A DNA stretch of 38,791 bases from an uncultured Chlorobiota bacterium (lineage in GTDB: Bacteria; Bacteroidota; Bacteroidia; Bacteroidales; JAADGE01), in assembly GCA_947311445.1 (NCBI GenBank), contig CAMZKV010000095.1, positions 1 through 38,791 on the forward strand, given 5' to 3'. Shown here piece by piece: positions 16,326-25,724 of the stretch. Below the pieces are notes generated by a model. It had not been told where the DNA came from and made no database searches. It worked only from the letters and a program-made list of their open reading frames with translations. The translations under genes were made by a program, and so were the position numbers. Within the stretch, counting starts at the first letter, position 1; every line of letters begins with the position of its first letter.

Positions 16326-16333
16326 CAAAAGTA
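16326..16333 (-). promoter_or_regulatory. Candidate -7 promoter element for the TauE gene
   Basis: On the minus strand TACTTTTG fits TAnnTTTG and lies 32 bases upstream of the start at 16294. No convincing -33 element is seen at 19-21 bases. The other strand also has a TATTTTTG box at 16307-16314 that could serve the divergent helicase gene. Confidence 0.3.
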
Positions 16334-16392
16334 TTTGTTTTTTCTATAAAAAATAAGAAAAAACAAATTTCAATCTTTTAATTAAAGGAATA

Positions 16393-19300
16393 ATGAATAA
16401 ATTACAAATATATAAAGCATCTGCAGGTTCCGGAAAAACTTATCTTTTAACCGAGAATTTTTTAAAACTTGCTCTGGAAAATCCTGATAATTTTAGTAAA
16501 ATTCTTGCTGTTACCTTTACAAATAAGGCTTCCGAAGAAATGAAAACCCGAATACTTGATGAATTAAATAACCTTATTAACCTTAAAGACAAGGCAAATC
16601 ATTTTGCTAGTATCAAGAAACATCTTAATTTTAAGAATGATGATGATATTGTTAAACGTGCAAATATTGTAAGAGATAATATTTTGCATAACTATTCTCT
16701 TTTTCATATAAGTACAATCGACAGTTTTGTACAAAAAGTTATCAGGGCATTTTCATATGAAATGAATTTAAGTTCGGGATACGACATTGAACTAGACACT
16801 CAGAAAGTAATTGATGACTTAACCGATATGCTATATAAAAGTATATCAGATAATAAGCATTTACAAAAATGGCTTTTAAAATACGCAGAGCACAAAATAA
16901 ATGATGGTAAGAATTGGGATTTTAGAGAAGAAATAAAAACTTTATCGTATGAAATTTTTAAGGAGAAATTTCAAGAACTATATTTTGAGAAGGAAAATAC
17001 TGAAAATGAAAGAGAAAAAATTGAAAAGTTTTTAACTATTTTAAATTCAATAAAGAAAAACTTTGAAAAAAAAATGGACAAGCTTTCTTTAAAATACAAA
17101 TCAGTTATTGATGATAAAGGAATTGACTATGAAAATTTAGGTAATAAATTTAAAATTATTTCAAATCATTTTTATAAAAAAATACCAAGTAAAATTTATG
17201 ATGACATAAACCAAACGCTTATAAAATCTTTAGATGGCATTGAGAATTGGCATAAACAAAAAGAGAAACAAGAAATTATAGAAACTATTGAGTCTGTAAT
17301 TAATAATTTACTTAAAATTGTTGAAGAGTTTTTTGATATTTTCAAGAATGAAAGTGAAGAATATTATTCTGCAGTTCATGTTTTACAAAGTTTTCATTCA
17401 TTTGGCATTTTAAATGACTTGGCTGCTTTTTTACCTGAATACAGAAGTGAAAATAACCTACTTTTAATAAGCGACACTACCCTACTTCTTAAAAAAATTA
17501 TTGGAGATAATGATGCTCCATTTATTTATGAGAAAATTGGCAATCGTTTTAAAAATATTTTAATTGATGAATTTCAAGATACTTCCGGATTTCAGTGGGA
17601 AAACTTTAAGCCATTGATTATAAATTCATTAAGTCAAGGGCAGTATAACTTGATAGTAGGAGATATTAAACAATCTATTTACAGGTGGAGAGGTGGAGAT
17701 TGGAAGTTACTTTTATCCGGAGCAAAAAAAGACATAGGAGAACTAATGTCTGAAGATAAATCATTAGATATTAATTGGCGAAGTAAAAAAAACATAATTC
17801 AGTTTAACAATGCTATATTTGATATTTTACCATCAATTCTTCAAAAACAATATAATAATAAATTAGAAGAAATTAATAATTCTGAAATATTGGATAAATT
17901 GATTAAAGATGGTTATAATAAAATTATTCTTGATGCTTATGAAAAAAACTGCCAAAAAGTACCTGAAAGCAAAAGTAAACTTGGAGGTAAAGTAAAGATT
18001 ACATTTAGAGATAAAGATTTAAAAATTGAAGATAAAGAAGAAGGAAATTATAATTTCCCTGAAATGATTAATAATTTGTTGAAAAATGAGAATTACAATC
18101 CGAAAGATATAGGCATTTTAGTTAGAAAAAATTTAGAAGCAAAAGAAGTTGTAGATTTACTTCTTGATTATCAGACAAATAATAAAGAATCAATAAAGTA
18201 TCAAATTATCTCTGCAGATAGCCTTTATATTGGAAATTCATCAATTATTAAGTTGCTTATTTCTGCAATGAAATACATCCATAATAAAAATGATATAATA
18301 AATATTGCTCAATTGGTGTATGAATACCAAAAGAAAATATCTAAAAATGATATTGATTTTAATAAAATATTCTTATCCGTAAAAAATAACACATACAAAG
18401 ACTTACTGCCAAATAATTTTGTAGAAAACAGTTTTGAGCTTTCCAAATTATCAACATTTGAGATTTCTGAAAAGTTAATTAAACTTTTTGCTTTAAAATA
18501 TGAAAAAGAAGAATTCATTTATATTAGGTCTTTTCAAGATGTTATTTCTGATTTTACAAGGAATAAGAACTCAGATTTGTCTGAGTTTTTAAGGTGGTGG
18601 GACGAAAAAGGGCGTACAAAATCTGTTCAAATTTCAGATAAAGTAGATGCAATAAAAATTATGACAATTCATAAATCCAAAGGTTTGGCTTTTAATGTTG
18701 TAATTATGCCTTTTGCAAATTGGAGCATAGACCATTTTGCAAAAAATGCTCCTTTACTTTGGACAAATTCCCAAAAAAATCCATTTAATCAATTTGAATA
18801 TTTGCCTATTAAATACAGCAAAAAATTAATAAACACTTATTTTAGTGAAGATTATTTTAACGAAAACCTTTATGCAAATACAGATGCTATAAATATGCTT
18901 TATGTTGCATTTACCAGAGCAAAAAAAGAACTACATATTTATTCATACTTTAAAAAACCTGCAAAAAAAGAAACAGAAATAAAAGATATAGGGCAATTAT
19001 TATATAATGCCGTAAAAATAAATACTACAAAAGAAATTAATAATTGTTCAACTCTAATAAACTTGGCGATTAATTTTGATGCTTCTAAAAACATACTATT
19101 AATAGAAAATGAACATTCAAAAAATGTTGAACCTATTGAAAATAATTCAGATTCTAAAATAGGAACACTCGAAGAATTAGATGAATATCCAAATAATAAT
19201 TGGAAAGAAAAAGTAAAAATAAATTATGGCTCAGAAGATTTTTTTATTGAAAGCATTGAGGCAATTGAAGAAAAAGTAAATTATGGAACATTAATGCACA

Positions 19301-19692
19301 AAATTTTTGCTGAAATAAAAACTTCTGCTGATATTGAAGATAGTTTAAAAAAAATGTATTTAGAAGGTTATATTACAAAAGAAGAAGTTCAGGAATTAAA
19401 ATTAAAAATAGAAAAAATTGTTTCACGAAAAAATATAAAAGACTGGTTTAGTGGTAAATATGAAGTAAAAAATGAAGAGGCATTAATAACAATTAAAGGA
19501 GATATAAGAATACCCGACAGAGTTCTAATAAATGATAATACATTAATTGTTATTGATTTTAAGTTTGGAAAACAGCAAGAAAAATATAAACAACAAATTT
19601 TAGAATACAAACATTTAATTGAAGAGGTTTATAAGCAAGATGCAACAGCATTTATTTATTATGTTGAAGAAGATGTAGTTTGGGAGGTTTAA
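16393..19692 (+). CDS. AddA/RecB-like UvrD-family helicase with C-terminal PD-(D/E)XK nuclease
   Basis: A 1,099-residue helicase-nuclease of the kind that processes double-strand DNA ends for recombination. It has superfamily 1A motifs in order: Walker A ASAGSGKTYLL (Lys15), VTFTNKASEEMK, STIDSFVQKVIR, Walker B ILIDEFQDTS, GDIKQSIYRWRGGDW, IMTIHKSKGLAFNVVIMP and LYVAFTRAKKELHIY. The C-terminus holds a RecB-type nuclease: the conserved His in NYGTLMHKIF, Pro1041-Asp1042, and Asp1055-x-Lys1057 in VIDFKFG, then the QxxxY-type KQQILEYKHL. Such proteins usually work with an AddB-like nuclease subunit, often encoded next door; none is present here. The next gene downstream is convergent and begins only 11 bases away. 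Confidence 0.9.
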   Translation: MNKLQIYKASAGSGKTYLLTENFLKLALENPDNFSKILAVTFTNKASEEMKTRILDELNNLINLKDKANHFASIKKHLNFKNDDDIVKRANIVRDNILHNYSLFHISTIDSFVQKVIRAFSYEMNLSSGYDIELDTQKVIDDLTDMLYKSISDNKHLQKWLLKYAEHKINDGKNWDFREEIKTLSYEIFKEKFQELYFEKENTENEREKIEKFLTILNSIKKNFEKKMDKLSLKYKSVIDDKGIDYENLGNKFKIISNHFYKKIPSKIYDDINQTLIKSLDGIENWHKQKEKQEIIETIESVINNLLKIVEEFFDIFKNESEEYYSAVHVLQSFHSFGILNDLAAFLPEYRSENNLLLISDTTLLLKKIIGDNDAPFIYEKIGNRFKNILIDEFQDTSGFQWENFKPLIINSLSQGQYNLIVGDIKQSIYRWRGGDWKLLLSGAKKDIGELMSEDKSLDINWRSKKNIIQFNNAIFDILPSILQKQYNNKLEEINNSEILDKLIKDGYNKIILDAYEKNCQKVPESKSKLGGKVKITFRDKDLKIEDKEEGNYNFPEMINNLLKNENYNPKDIGILVRKNLEAKEVVDLLLDYQTNNKESIKYQIISADSLYIGNSSIIKLLISAMKYIHNKNDIINIAQLVYEYQKKISKNDIDFNKIFLSVKNNTYKDLLPNNFVENSFELSKLSTFEISEKLIKLFALKYEKEEFIYIRSFQDVISDFTRNKNSDLSEFLRWWDEKGRTKSVQISDKVDAIKIMTIHKSKGLAFNVVIMPFANWSIDHFAKNAPLLWTNSQKNPFNQFEYLPIKYSKKLINTYFSEDYFNENLYANTDAINMLYVAFTRAKKELHIYSYFKKPAKKETEIKDIGQLLYNAVKINTTKEINNCSTLINLAINFDASKNILLIENEHSKNVEPIENNSDSKIGTLEELDEYPNNNWKEKVKINYGSEDFFIESIEAIEEKVNYGTLMHKIFAEIKTSADIEDSLKKMYLEGYITKEEVQELKLKIEKIVSRKNIKDWFSGKYEVKNEEALITIKGDIRIPDRVLINDNTLIVIDFKFGKQQEKYKQQILEYKHLIEEVYKQDATAFIYYVEEDVVWEV

Positions 19693-19703
19693 AAAGAGTA
19701 AAA

Positions 19704-21365
19704 CTAAATGCCTTTGAGTTGTTTTCTTAATTCCTCATTTTCTTTTATTAACTCATTATTTTCAGAAATTAACTCTTCAAGTTCAGTTTCAATATTAAGT
19801 TTATTTTCAGAAACAACACGAACTTTTGAGAAACCTTTTGTTTCATCAATAAAATGAGACTTTTGTTTATTTAATCTGATATTAGAAATTGTTGATGCAA
19901 GTATTTCGCCCACTCTCTCAACAAATTCAATTTGATATGGCTCAAAAACATTTATAGAAGCTAACTCAATAATTCCATAAATTTTATTATTATAAATTAA
20001 AGGAACAATTATTAAACTTCTTGCATCTTCTTTACCAAGTCCTGATGAAATTTTAATATAACCTGATGGAATATCAGTTAGGAAAATTGTATCCTTTTCA
20101 TAATAACATTGTCCTATTAAATTTTCACCCGGAAGAATTTTTTCTTCAAAAAATTTATGTCTATCATAAGCATAAAATGCTGCAAGTTCAAGAAAAATAT
20201 TTTCAGAATCAGATTCATTAAGAAGATAGAAACCTCCTACCTGAGAGTTTGTATATCTTGTTAATTTATTAATTGAAGTTAAAGCAAACTGTTCTTGTGT
20301 TCCACTATGCTCTCTAATTATATCATTAAATTCTGAAATTCCTTGAGTAATCCAGCTTCTTTCTTCATTTTCTTTTCTTCTTAAAGATTCATGTTTATGA
20401 GCTTCTGCCAAACTATTTCTCATAGCTAAGAGCGAATTTCCTAATAAGTCTTTTTTACTGCTAACATTAAAACTACCCGTAAAATTTCCTCCTTCAATTT
20501 CTTTCGCAAACTCTGCTTTTTGTCTTAAACCAATAATTAGTTCATTTAAAACCTTTCCCATTTGTCCAATTTCATCTGTAGAAGTGTAAATTTCTTTTTT
20601 AGGAAGTTCTCCTTCCGACATAGATGATATTATTCTACGAATTGAGTTTAAAGGAACAAGCATTGAATTAACAAATAGAAAAGTAATTAAAATTACCATA
20701 ATTAAAACTATAATTCCGGAAATTATAATTCTATTAGTGAAAGTCAAAAAAGATTTCTCCATTTTATTATTATAAGAAAGCAAAATATTTTTCTTAGTAG
20801 AATACATTTCATCAATTTGATATTTAATATTGTCTCCTAAATCCATCAATGGTTCACCTTCTTGAACAAGATTATAAAACTTTAAATTAAAATTAGATTC
20901 TTCATATTTTTCAGGAGAATTTAGTTTCTTCATTAAATCTTTCTGTTGAGAAAACCAACTGTCGGTTAATGTGAAAACCTGCTCTAATTTTAACTGTTCA
21001 TTTTCATTCCAATTTTTAGATAATTGTTCTAAAGCAGATTTTGTATCAATATATTTCTTTTGGTTAATCTTTATTAATCTAAGTTTTTCAGGTGTATTTG
21101 TTTCTTTTTCAAATAAACCCCAGTTTTTTAATAAATGTTTTGATTCAAAAACTATTGAAGAAAGCTTATTTAAATTAGACATTGAAGGAACAATATCATT
21201 ATTAACTTTGTGTGTTAATTCTTTGTTTTGGGAGAGCATCTGGTATATAAAAATATATGCTGTTAAGAATGATAACAGAACAATACTAAATCCAAGAATT
21301 AATTTAGTAAAAATTTTTAATCTAAATTTTGTTTTCAATTTTTTTGTTTTTATAAATTCAAACAA
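19704..21365 (-). CDS. Membrane sensor with HAMP and GAF domains, no output domain
   Basis: A 553-residue inner-membrane protein. TM1 (about 20-43) is followed by ~165 periplasmic residues rich in helix (an MCP-like four-helix-bundle pattern), TM2 (about 212-235), a HAMP domain (SMLVPLNSIRRIISSMSEGELP ... DEIGQMGKVLNELI), and a second HAMP-like stretch (EIEGGNFTGSFNVSSKKDLLGNSLLAMRNSL). A GAF domain follows at ~350-505 (GGFYLLNE, LPGENLIGQCYYEKDTIFLTDIP, SLIIVPLIYNNKIYGIIELAS), then a Glu/Asn/Leu-rich coiled coil to the end (ELEELISENNELIKENEEL). There is no histidine kinase, GGDEF, SpoIIE or methyl-accepting signalling domain, so signalling must pass through a partner. It may be co-transcribed with the LysM gene, 55 bases upstream on the same strand. 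Confidence 0.82.
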   Translation of the reverse strand: MFEFIKTKKLKTKFRLKIFTKLILGFSIVLLSFLTAYIFIYQMLSQNKELTHKVNNDIVPSMSNLNKLSSIVFESKHLLKNWGLFEKETNTPEKLRLIKINQKKYIDTKSALEQLSKNWNENEQLKLEQVFTLTDSWFSQQKDLMKKLNSPEKYEESNFNLKFYNLVQEGEPLMDLGDNIKYQIDEMYSTKKNILLSYNNKMEKSFLTFTNRIIISGIIVLIMVILITFLFVNSMLVPLNSIRRIISSMSEGELPKKEIYTSTDEIGQMGKVLNELIIGLRQKAEFAKEIEGGNFTGSFNVSSKKDLLGNSLLAMRNSLAEAHKHESLRRKENEERSWITQGISEFNDIIREHSGTQEQFALTSINKLTRYTNSQVGGFYLLNESDSENIFLELAAFYAYDRHKFFEEKILPGENLIGQCYYEKDTIFLTDIPSGYIKISSGLGKEDARSLIIVPLIYNNKIYGIIELASINVFEPYQIEFVERVGEILASTISNIRLNKQKSHFIDETKGFSKVRVVSENKLNIETELEELISENNELIKENEELRKQLKGI

Positions 21366-21420
21366 TCAAAAATAATAAATAAATGTATATAAAAAAACAA
21401 GTATTAATTTAGAAGTGTCA

Positions 21421-23280
21421 TTAAGGTATTTCTTTTTCAATATTTTTTGTGTTTATTAATCGATAATTTTCATCATATTTCAACATGAAAATTCCATTAT
21501 TCTCAAAACCTCCATTTTCATTATTTCTTTTAAAATTAAAGTCCATCACAATCCCATATCTATTTGGTAAGATATCAGTAGAAGACAAACAAAATTGAAA
21601 GTGTCTTCCATGTTTTCTTAATGCACTTGCAAAATAAAACAAAATATCATATCCTTCAAATGAATAATCAGAAGGTTCTGTTTCAAAAGCACTTCTATAA
21701 TTCATCAAAAAATCTTTTAATTCAGGATTTGTATAATCTTTAAAAATTGGAGATATGTATTGAAAAGATATATTTTTTAAATTTTGAAAGTTAATACTTT
21801 GATAATTTTTCCATTTTGGAGAAGCTAATAATTTTATTTTATAAACATTCGTAATTGAATCTAGTCTGCCAATTACTCTTGTTATAAAAACCTCTTCATT
21901 TGAAGGTATTATAACAACATTTTCATTCTCAACAGAAAGAGCATCTTCAATATTTTTTTCTCCACCTGCATTAAAATTAATAACTTTTATGCTAGTTGAA
22001 TTATTTTGCTCAGTATTATAAAAAGATTTTAAAAGTTTTTCTTTATATATTTCAATTGCTTTAATTTCTTGTTCTGTTCCATTATGAACAATAACAATGC
22101 TGGAATCTTGTGCTTTTTCTAACATTTCAGAAGTTTGCCTGATTTGCATCTCTTTGGAAGGTATAACTTGGAATATAAAAGGATTATTTGAAATTAAATC
22201 AACATTCTTTGACAGTGGGGAAACTAAATTTACATGATTTAATTTTGCATAATGAGAAGCAATTCTAACATTCTCAGTATATACCGGACCAATAATCAAA
22301 TCAACATAAGGATAATTTAGCCCATCCATAATATCTTTAACAATCTTTGCATCATTTTTTGTGTCGAAAACAGATAAATTAATATTTAAACCTTGTCTTT
22401 TTAATTTCTGCAATGCTAAAAACATTCCCTCATAAAGTTCGTAGAAATTTTTAGTTTTTTTAATGAACATTTTATCTTTACTAGCTCTATACTGGCTTAT
22501 TTTTTTAATATTATCATCTAAAAAAAATGGTAAAAGAACAACAATATTGAATGTTATAGATTTGTCATACATAAACCTTGAACAAGGAACTATATTTTCA
22601 TCTTCAAAATATAAATGTTCATACGATTTATTTTCAGTACTGTCAATAGAAATATCGTCAGTAATAATCTGATTTTTTTTTGGAATTTTAAGAACTTGCC
22701 CGGAAGCTAATGTTTCACTATTTTCCAAATCAGGATTAAATAGTTTTATTTGTTCTATCGAAACACCAAATTTTTGAGAAATAGAAAATAATGTATTTCC
22801 GGATTCAACTGTATAATAGAATATCTTGTCATCCTCATAATCAAAGTTTCCTTTTTTAATATTAGGAATTTTTAAAATTTGGTCGGTTTTAATTCCATAT
22901 TTTGCATCAGGATTATGTTTTATTATATCTTCAATTGATATATTATACTTTTTTGAAAGAGCAAATAAAGTTTCTCCCTTTAAAACTTTATGAAAGTAAA
23001 AATCAGGAGAATTAATTTCCTCTTTTATAACTATTGGTATTTTAAGAACCATACCCTCTTTTATATCAGGGGAATATAACAAGTTTGCTTTAGCAACATC
23101 TCGCTGAGAAACATTATATGCTTTACAAATAGAATAAAATGTCTGGCCTGCTTCAACCTTATGTAAATAATATTTTTGATTATTTACAATAATTGTTTCC
23201 TCAGACTTTTTAATTTCAACTTGGGAAAAACTTATAAAATATATTGTAAGAAATATAATAATTCCTATAACCTTCTTCAT
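21421..23280 (-). CDS. Periplasmic protein with three LysM repeats and a type-1 periplasmic-binding fold
   Basis: A 619-residue exported protein; signal peptide cleavage is likely after FSFSQ near residue 20. Three LysM domains follow at about 38-82, 95-139 and 154-200, each with a V-x-x-G-(E/Q/N)-T-(L/F)-(F/Y)-(S/A)-(I/L) start and an I-P end; these bind peptidoglycan. From about 240 to 610 there is a type-1 periplasmic-binding-protein fold (FNIVVLLPFFLDD, YEGMFLALQKLKRQGLNINLSVFDTKND, DLIIGPVYTENVRIASHYAKLNHVNLVSPLS, FEGYDILFYFASALRKHG). The combination resembles an amino-acid-binding fold tethered to the cell wall. LpoA of E. coli also uses this fold to activate a peptidoglycan synthase, so a wall-regulating role is possible. 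Its own promoter is predicted just upstream. Confidence 0.87.
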   Translation of the reverse strand: MKKVIGIIIFLTIYFISFSQVEIKKSEETIIVNNQKYYLHKVEAGQTFYSICKAYNVSQRDVAKANLLYSPDIKEGMVLKIPIVIKEEINSPDFYFHKVLKGETLFALSKKYNISIEDIIKHNPDAKYGIKTDQILKIPNIKKGNFDYEDDKIFYYTVESGNTLFSISQKFGVSIEQIKLFNPDLENSETLASGQVLKIPKKNQIITDDISIDSTENKSYEHLYFEDENIVPCSRFMYDKSITFNIVVLLPFFLDDNIKKISQYRASKDKMFIKKTKNFYELYEGMFLALQKLKRQGLNINLSVFDTKNDAKIVKDIMDGLNYPYVDLIIGPVYTENVRIASHYAKLNHVNLVSPLSKNVDLISNNPFIFQVIPSKEMQIRQTSEMLEKAQDSSIVIVHNGTEQEIKAIEIYKEKLLKSFYNTEQNNSTSIKVINFNAGGEKNIEDALSVENENVVIIPSNEEVFITRVIGRLDSITNVYKIKLLASPKWKNYQSINFQNLKNISFQYISPIFKDYTNPELKDFLMNYRSAFETEPSDYSFEGYDILFYFASALRKHGRHFQFCLSSTDILPNRYGIVMDFNFKRNNENGGFENNGIFMLKYDENYRLINTKNIEKEIP

Positions 23281-23297
23281 AAAAAAATAATTTGCCG

Positions 23298-23328
23298 TAA
23301 AAATACAAAAAAGAGATGATTTATCAAA
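23298..23328 (-). promoter_or_regulatory. Candidate promoter of the LysM gene
   Basis: On the minus strand TTTG (23325-23328), 19 bases, then TATTTTTA (23298-23305) matches the Bacteroidota -33/-7 layout with one mismatch in the final base of the -7 box. It lies 18 bases upstream of the start codon at 23280. Confidence 0.42.
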
Positions 23329-23399
23329 TTGTTCTTAAAATATGACAGGACTAATCTGCCTTCTTAAAATTTAAAATTATTAAAACTAAATTCAATTAC

Positions 23400-23429
23400 T
23401 TTAAATTATAAATATTTTTCATATTTTTG
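23400..23429 (+). promoter_or_regulatory. Candidate promoter of the xanthine dehydrogenase-like gene
   Basis: TATTTTTG (23422-23429) fits the -7 consensus exactly; TTTA (23400-23403) 18 bases upstream is a near -33 match. The start codon is 21 bases downstream. Confidence 0.42.
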
Positions 23430-23449
23430 ATTTTTAAAATTTCATAAAT

Positions 23450-25702
23450 ATGAAAAATATTGACTCAAAAAGCCACTTAAGAGGAGAATCTATATATTTG
23501 GATGATATACCTGAGCTTCAAGGAACATTATTCGGATTAGTTTATAACTCTCCTATTGCTCATGCTAAAAATATAAAAATAAATTATAAAAAAGCTAAGG
23601 AGTTATCGGGTGTAATAAAAATTCTTACTTATAAAGATATTCCCGGAAAAAATCAAATAGGAGCAATTATTCCGGATGAACCTTTGTTTGCAGAGAGTGA
23701 AGTTCATTTTATTGGTCAACCGATTGCATTAATAGTTGCTGAGTCTGAAAGAATTGCAAGAAATGCAAAAAAACTTATTGAATTTAGTGCAGATGAATTA
23801 ACAGCAATTACAGACCCAAAGATTGCAAAAAAAAATAAAAGTTTTATACTTCCTCCTCGTACTTTTAAATTAGGAAAAATTGAGAAAGGAAAAGAAAAAT
23901 CTGAATATATTATAAAAGGTACATCTGAAACAGGAGGACAAGAACATCTTTATTTAGAAACTCAAGGCTCTTATGCTGTTCCAAAAGAAAATGGTGCTTT
24001 AACTCTATATTCTTCAACGCAAGGAGCAACTTCTGTACAAAAAATAACTTCTCAAATACTCGGTATCTCAATGAACCAAATTGAAGTTGATGTAAACAGA
24101 CTTGGAGGTGGTTTTGGAGGGAAAGAAGATCAAGCAACTCCATGGGCTGTAATGGTTTCTCTAGCTGCATTTTTACTAAAAAAACCTGTAAAAATGATTC
24201 TTTCAAGGCATGATGATATGAGAATGACAGGAAAACGCCATCCATATTCTGCAGAATATACTTTGGGGCTTTCAAAAGATTTAAAAATACAATTTTACGA
24301 AGTTGAATTTATTCAAGACGCTGGTGCTTCTTCTGATTTATCTCCTGCAATTATGGAACGTACATTATTTCATGCAGCTGGAAGTTATTTCATTCCAAAC
24401 ACAAAAATAAAAGTTTTTAGTTGTAGAACTAACACCCCGCCAAATACTGCGTTTAGAGGTTTTGGAGCACCTCAAGCATTTTTTGCTTTAGAATCTGCAA
24501 TACAACAAGCTGCTGATGAAATTGGTATAAATGCTTATGAAATTCAATACACAAATTTACTACAAGAAAACGATGAATTTCCTTATGGACAAATTGCAAC
24601 ACAAGTGGAAGCTAAACATTCTTGGAAAGTTGCTAACAAGTTTTTTTCAATAAAAAAACAATTTGAGAAAGTTAGGAAATTTAATAATGAGAATACAAAA
24701 TTAAAAAAAGGAATTGCGATTACACCACTTTGTTTTGGAATTTCATTTACGAACACTATGATGAATCATGCAAGAGCACTTGTTCATATATATCAAGACG
24801 GAAGTGTTGGAATAAGTACAGGTGCAATTGAAATGGGACAAGGAGTAAACACAAAAATGAAACAAGTTGCAACACATATTTTTGGAATTTCAATTGATAA
24901 AATTAAAATTGAAACTACAAACACAACAAGAGTGGCAAATACTTCTCCAACCGCTGCAAGTTCAGGAGCAGATTTAAATGGGAATGCTGTGAAAATTGCT
25001 TGTACAGATTTATTAAAAAGATTAAAACAAACTGCATCTGAAATTTTAGAAGTAAAGTCTAATAAAATAAAAATTATTGACGGCTTTGTGTACAAAAATA
25101 ATATAAAAACTGAAATTACTTGGAATAAACTTATTAATACTGCTTTTATTAACAAAGTAAAACTTTCTGAAAAAGGGCATTATTTAACACCGGAAATTTG
25201 GTTTGATAAAACTAAAGAAAAAGGGCATCCATTTGCTTATCATGTTTATGGAACTGCAATTTCAACTGTTACTCTTGACACTATTAGAGGAATATATGAT
25301 ATAGATTCGGTTGAAATTGTTCATGATTTTGGACAAAGTATGAATCTTCTTATTGATAAGGGGCAAATTGAAGGAGCATTAATTCAAGGGATAGGTTGGC
25401 TAACTATGGAAGAAATAAGATTTGATAAAGGTGGTCGTCTTTTAGCAAATTCATTATCTTCATATAAAGTGCCGGACATTAATTCTGTTCCAAAATATGT
25501 AAAAGTTAAAGCTCTAAAAACAAAAGGACATAAACATGCAATCCTAAAATCAAAAGCTGTTGGAGAACCTCCTTTTATTTATGGCTTAGGTGTTTATTTT
25601 GCAGTTCTTGATGCAATAAAAGCATATAATCCTAATTTTAAACCGGATTTTGTTGCTCCAATGACACATGAGAAGGCTTTTATGAGTTTGAGTAGGAAAT
25701 AG
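23450..25702 (+). CDS. Xanthine dehydrogenase-type molybdenum hydroxylase large subunit (XdhB-like)
   Basis: The molybdopterin-binding subunit of a molybdenum hydroxylase; 750 residues, close to the ~775 of bacterial XdhB. It opens with HLRGESIYLDDIPELQGTLFG, typical of XdhB. Active-site features are present: GGGFGGKED with Glu226 (bovine XO Glu802), NTAFRGFGAPQ with Arg336 (bovine Arg880) and AVGEPPFIYG with the catalytic Glu706 (bovine Glu1261). QEHLYLETQG and EMGQGVNTK are cofactor-contact segments. Retention of both Glu226 and Arg336 favours purine substrates such as hypoxanthine or xanthine. The FAD and 2Fe-2S subunit or domains needed to pass electrons on are absent from this protein and from its neighbours: upstream is a divergent LysM gene and downstream a convergent Rrf2 regulator. 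Confidence 0.88.
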   Translation: MKNIDSKSHLRGESIYLDDIPELQGTLFGLVYNSPIAHAKNIKINYKKAKELSGVIKILTYKDIPGKNQIGAIIPDEPLFAESEVHFIGQPIALIVAESERIARNAKKLIEFSADELTAITDPKIAKKNKSFILPPRTFKLGKIEKGKEKSEYIIKGTSETGGQEHLYLETQGSYAVPKENGALTLYSSTQGATSVQKITSQILGISMNQIEVDVNRLGGGFGGKEDQATPWAVMVSLAAFLLKKPVKMILSRHDDMRMTGKRHPYSAEYTLGLSKDLKIQFYEVEFIQDAGASSDLSPAIMERTLFHAAGSYFIPNTKIKVFSCRTNTPPNTAFRGFGAPQAFFALESAIQQAADEIGINAYEIQYTNLLQENDEFPYGQIATQVEAKHSWKVANKFFSIKKQFEKVRKFNNENTKLKKGIAITPLCFGISFTNTMMNHARALVHIYQDGSVGISTGAIEMGQGVNTKMKQVATHIFGISIDKIKIETTNTTRVANTSPTAASSGADLNGNAVKIACTDLLKRLKQTASEILEVKSNKIKIIDGFVYKNNIKTEITWNKLINTAFINKVKLSEKGHYLTPEIWFDKTKEKGHPFAYHVYGTAISTVTLDTIRGIYDIDSVEIVHDFGQSMNLLIDKGQIEGALIQGIGWLTMEEIRFDKGGRLLANSLSSYKVPDINSVPKYVKVKALKTKGHKHAILKSKAVGEPPFIYGLGVYFAVLDAIKAYNPNFKPDFVAPMTHEKAFMSLSRK

Positions 25703-25724
25703 ATTTTAAATTTATATTTTTAAA

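Noticed and set aside
21367..21374. TATTTTTG box on the minus strand at the start of the HAMP-GAF gene
   Set aside because: Only two bases from the start codon, so transcription would begin inside the coding region; chance match likely.
23910..24275. 121-codon open frame antisense to the XDH-like gene
   Set aside because: Lies wholly within highly conserved coding sequence including Glu226; no independent support.
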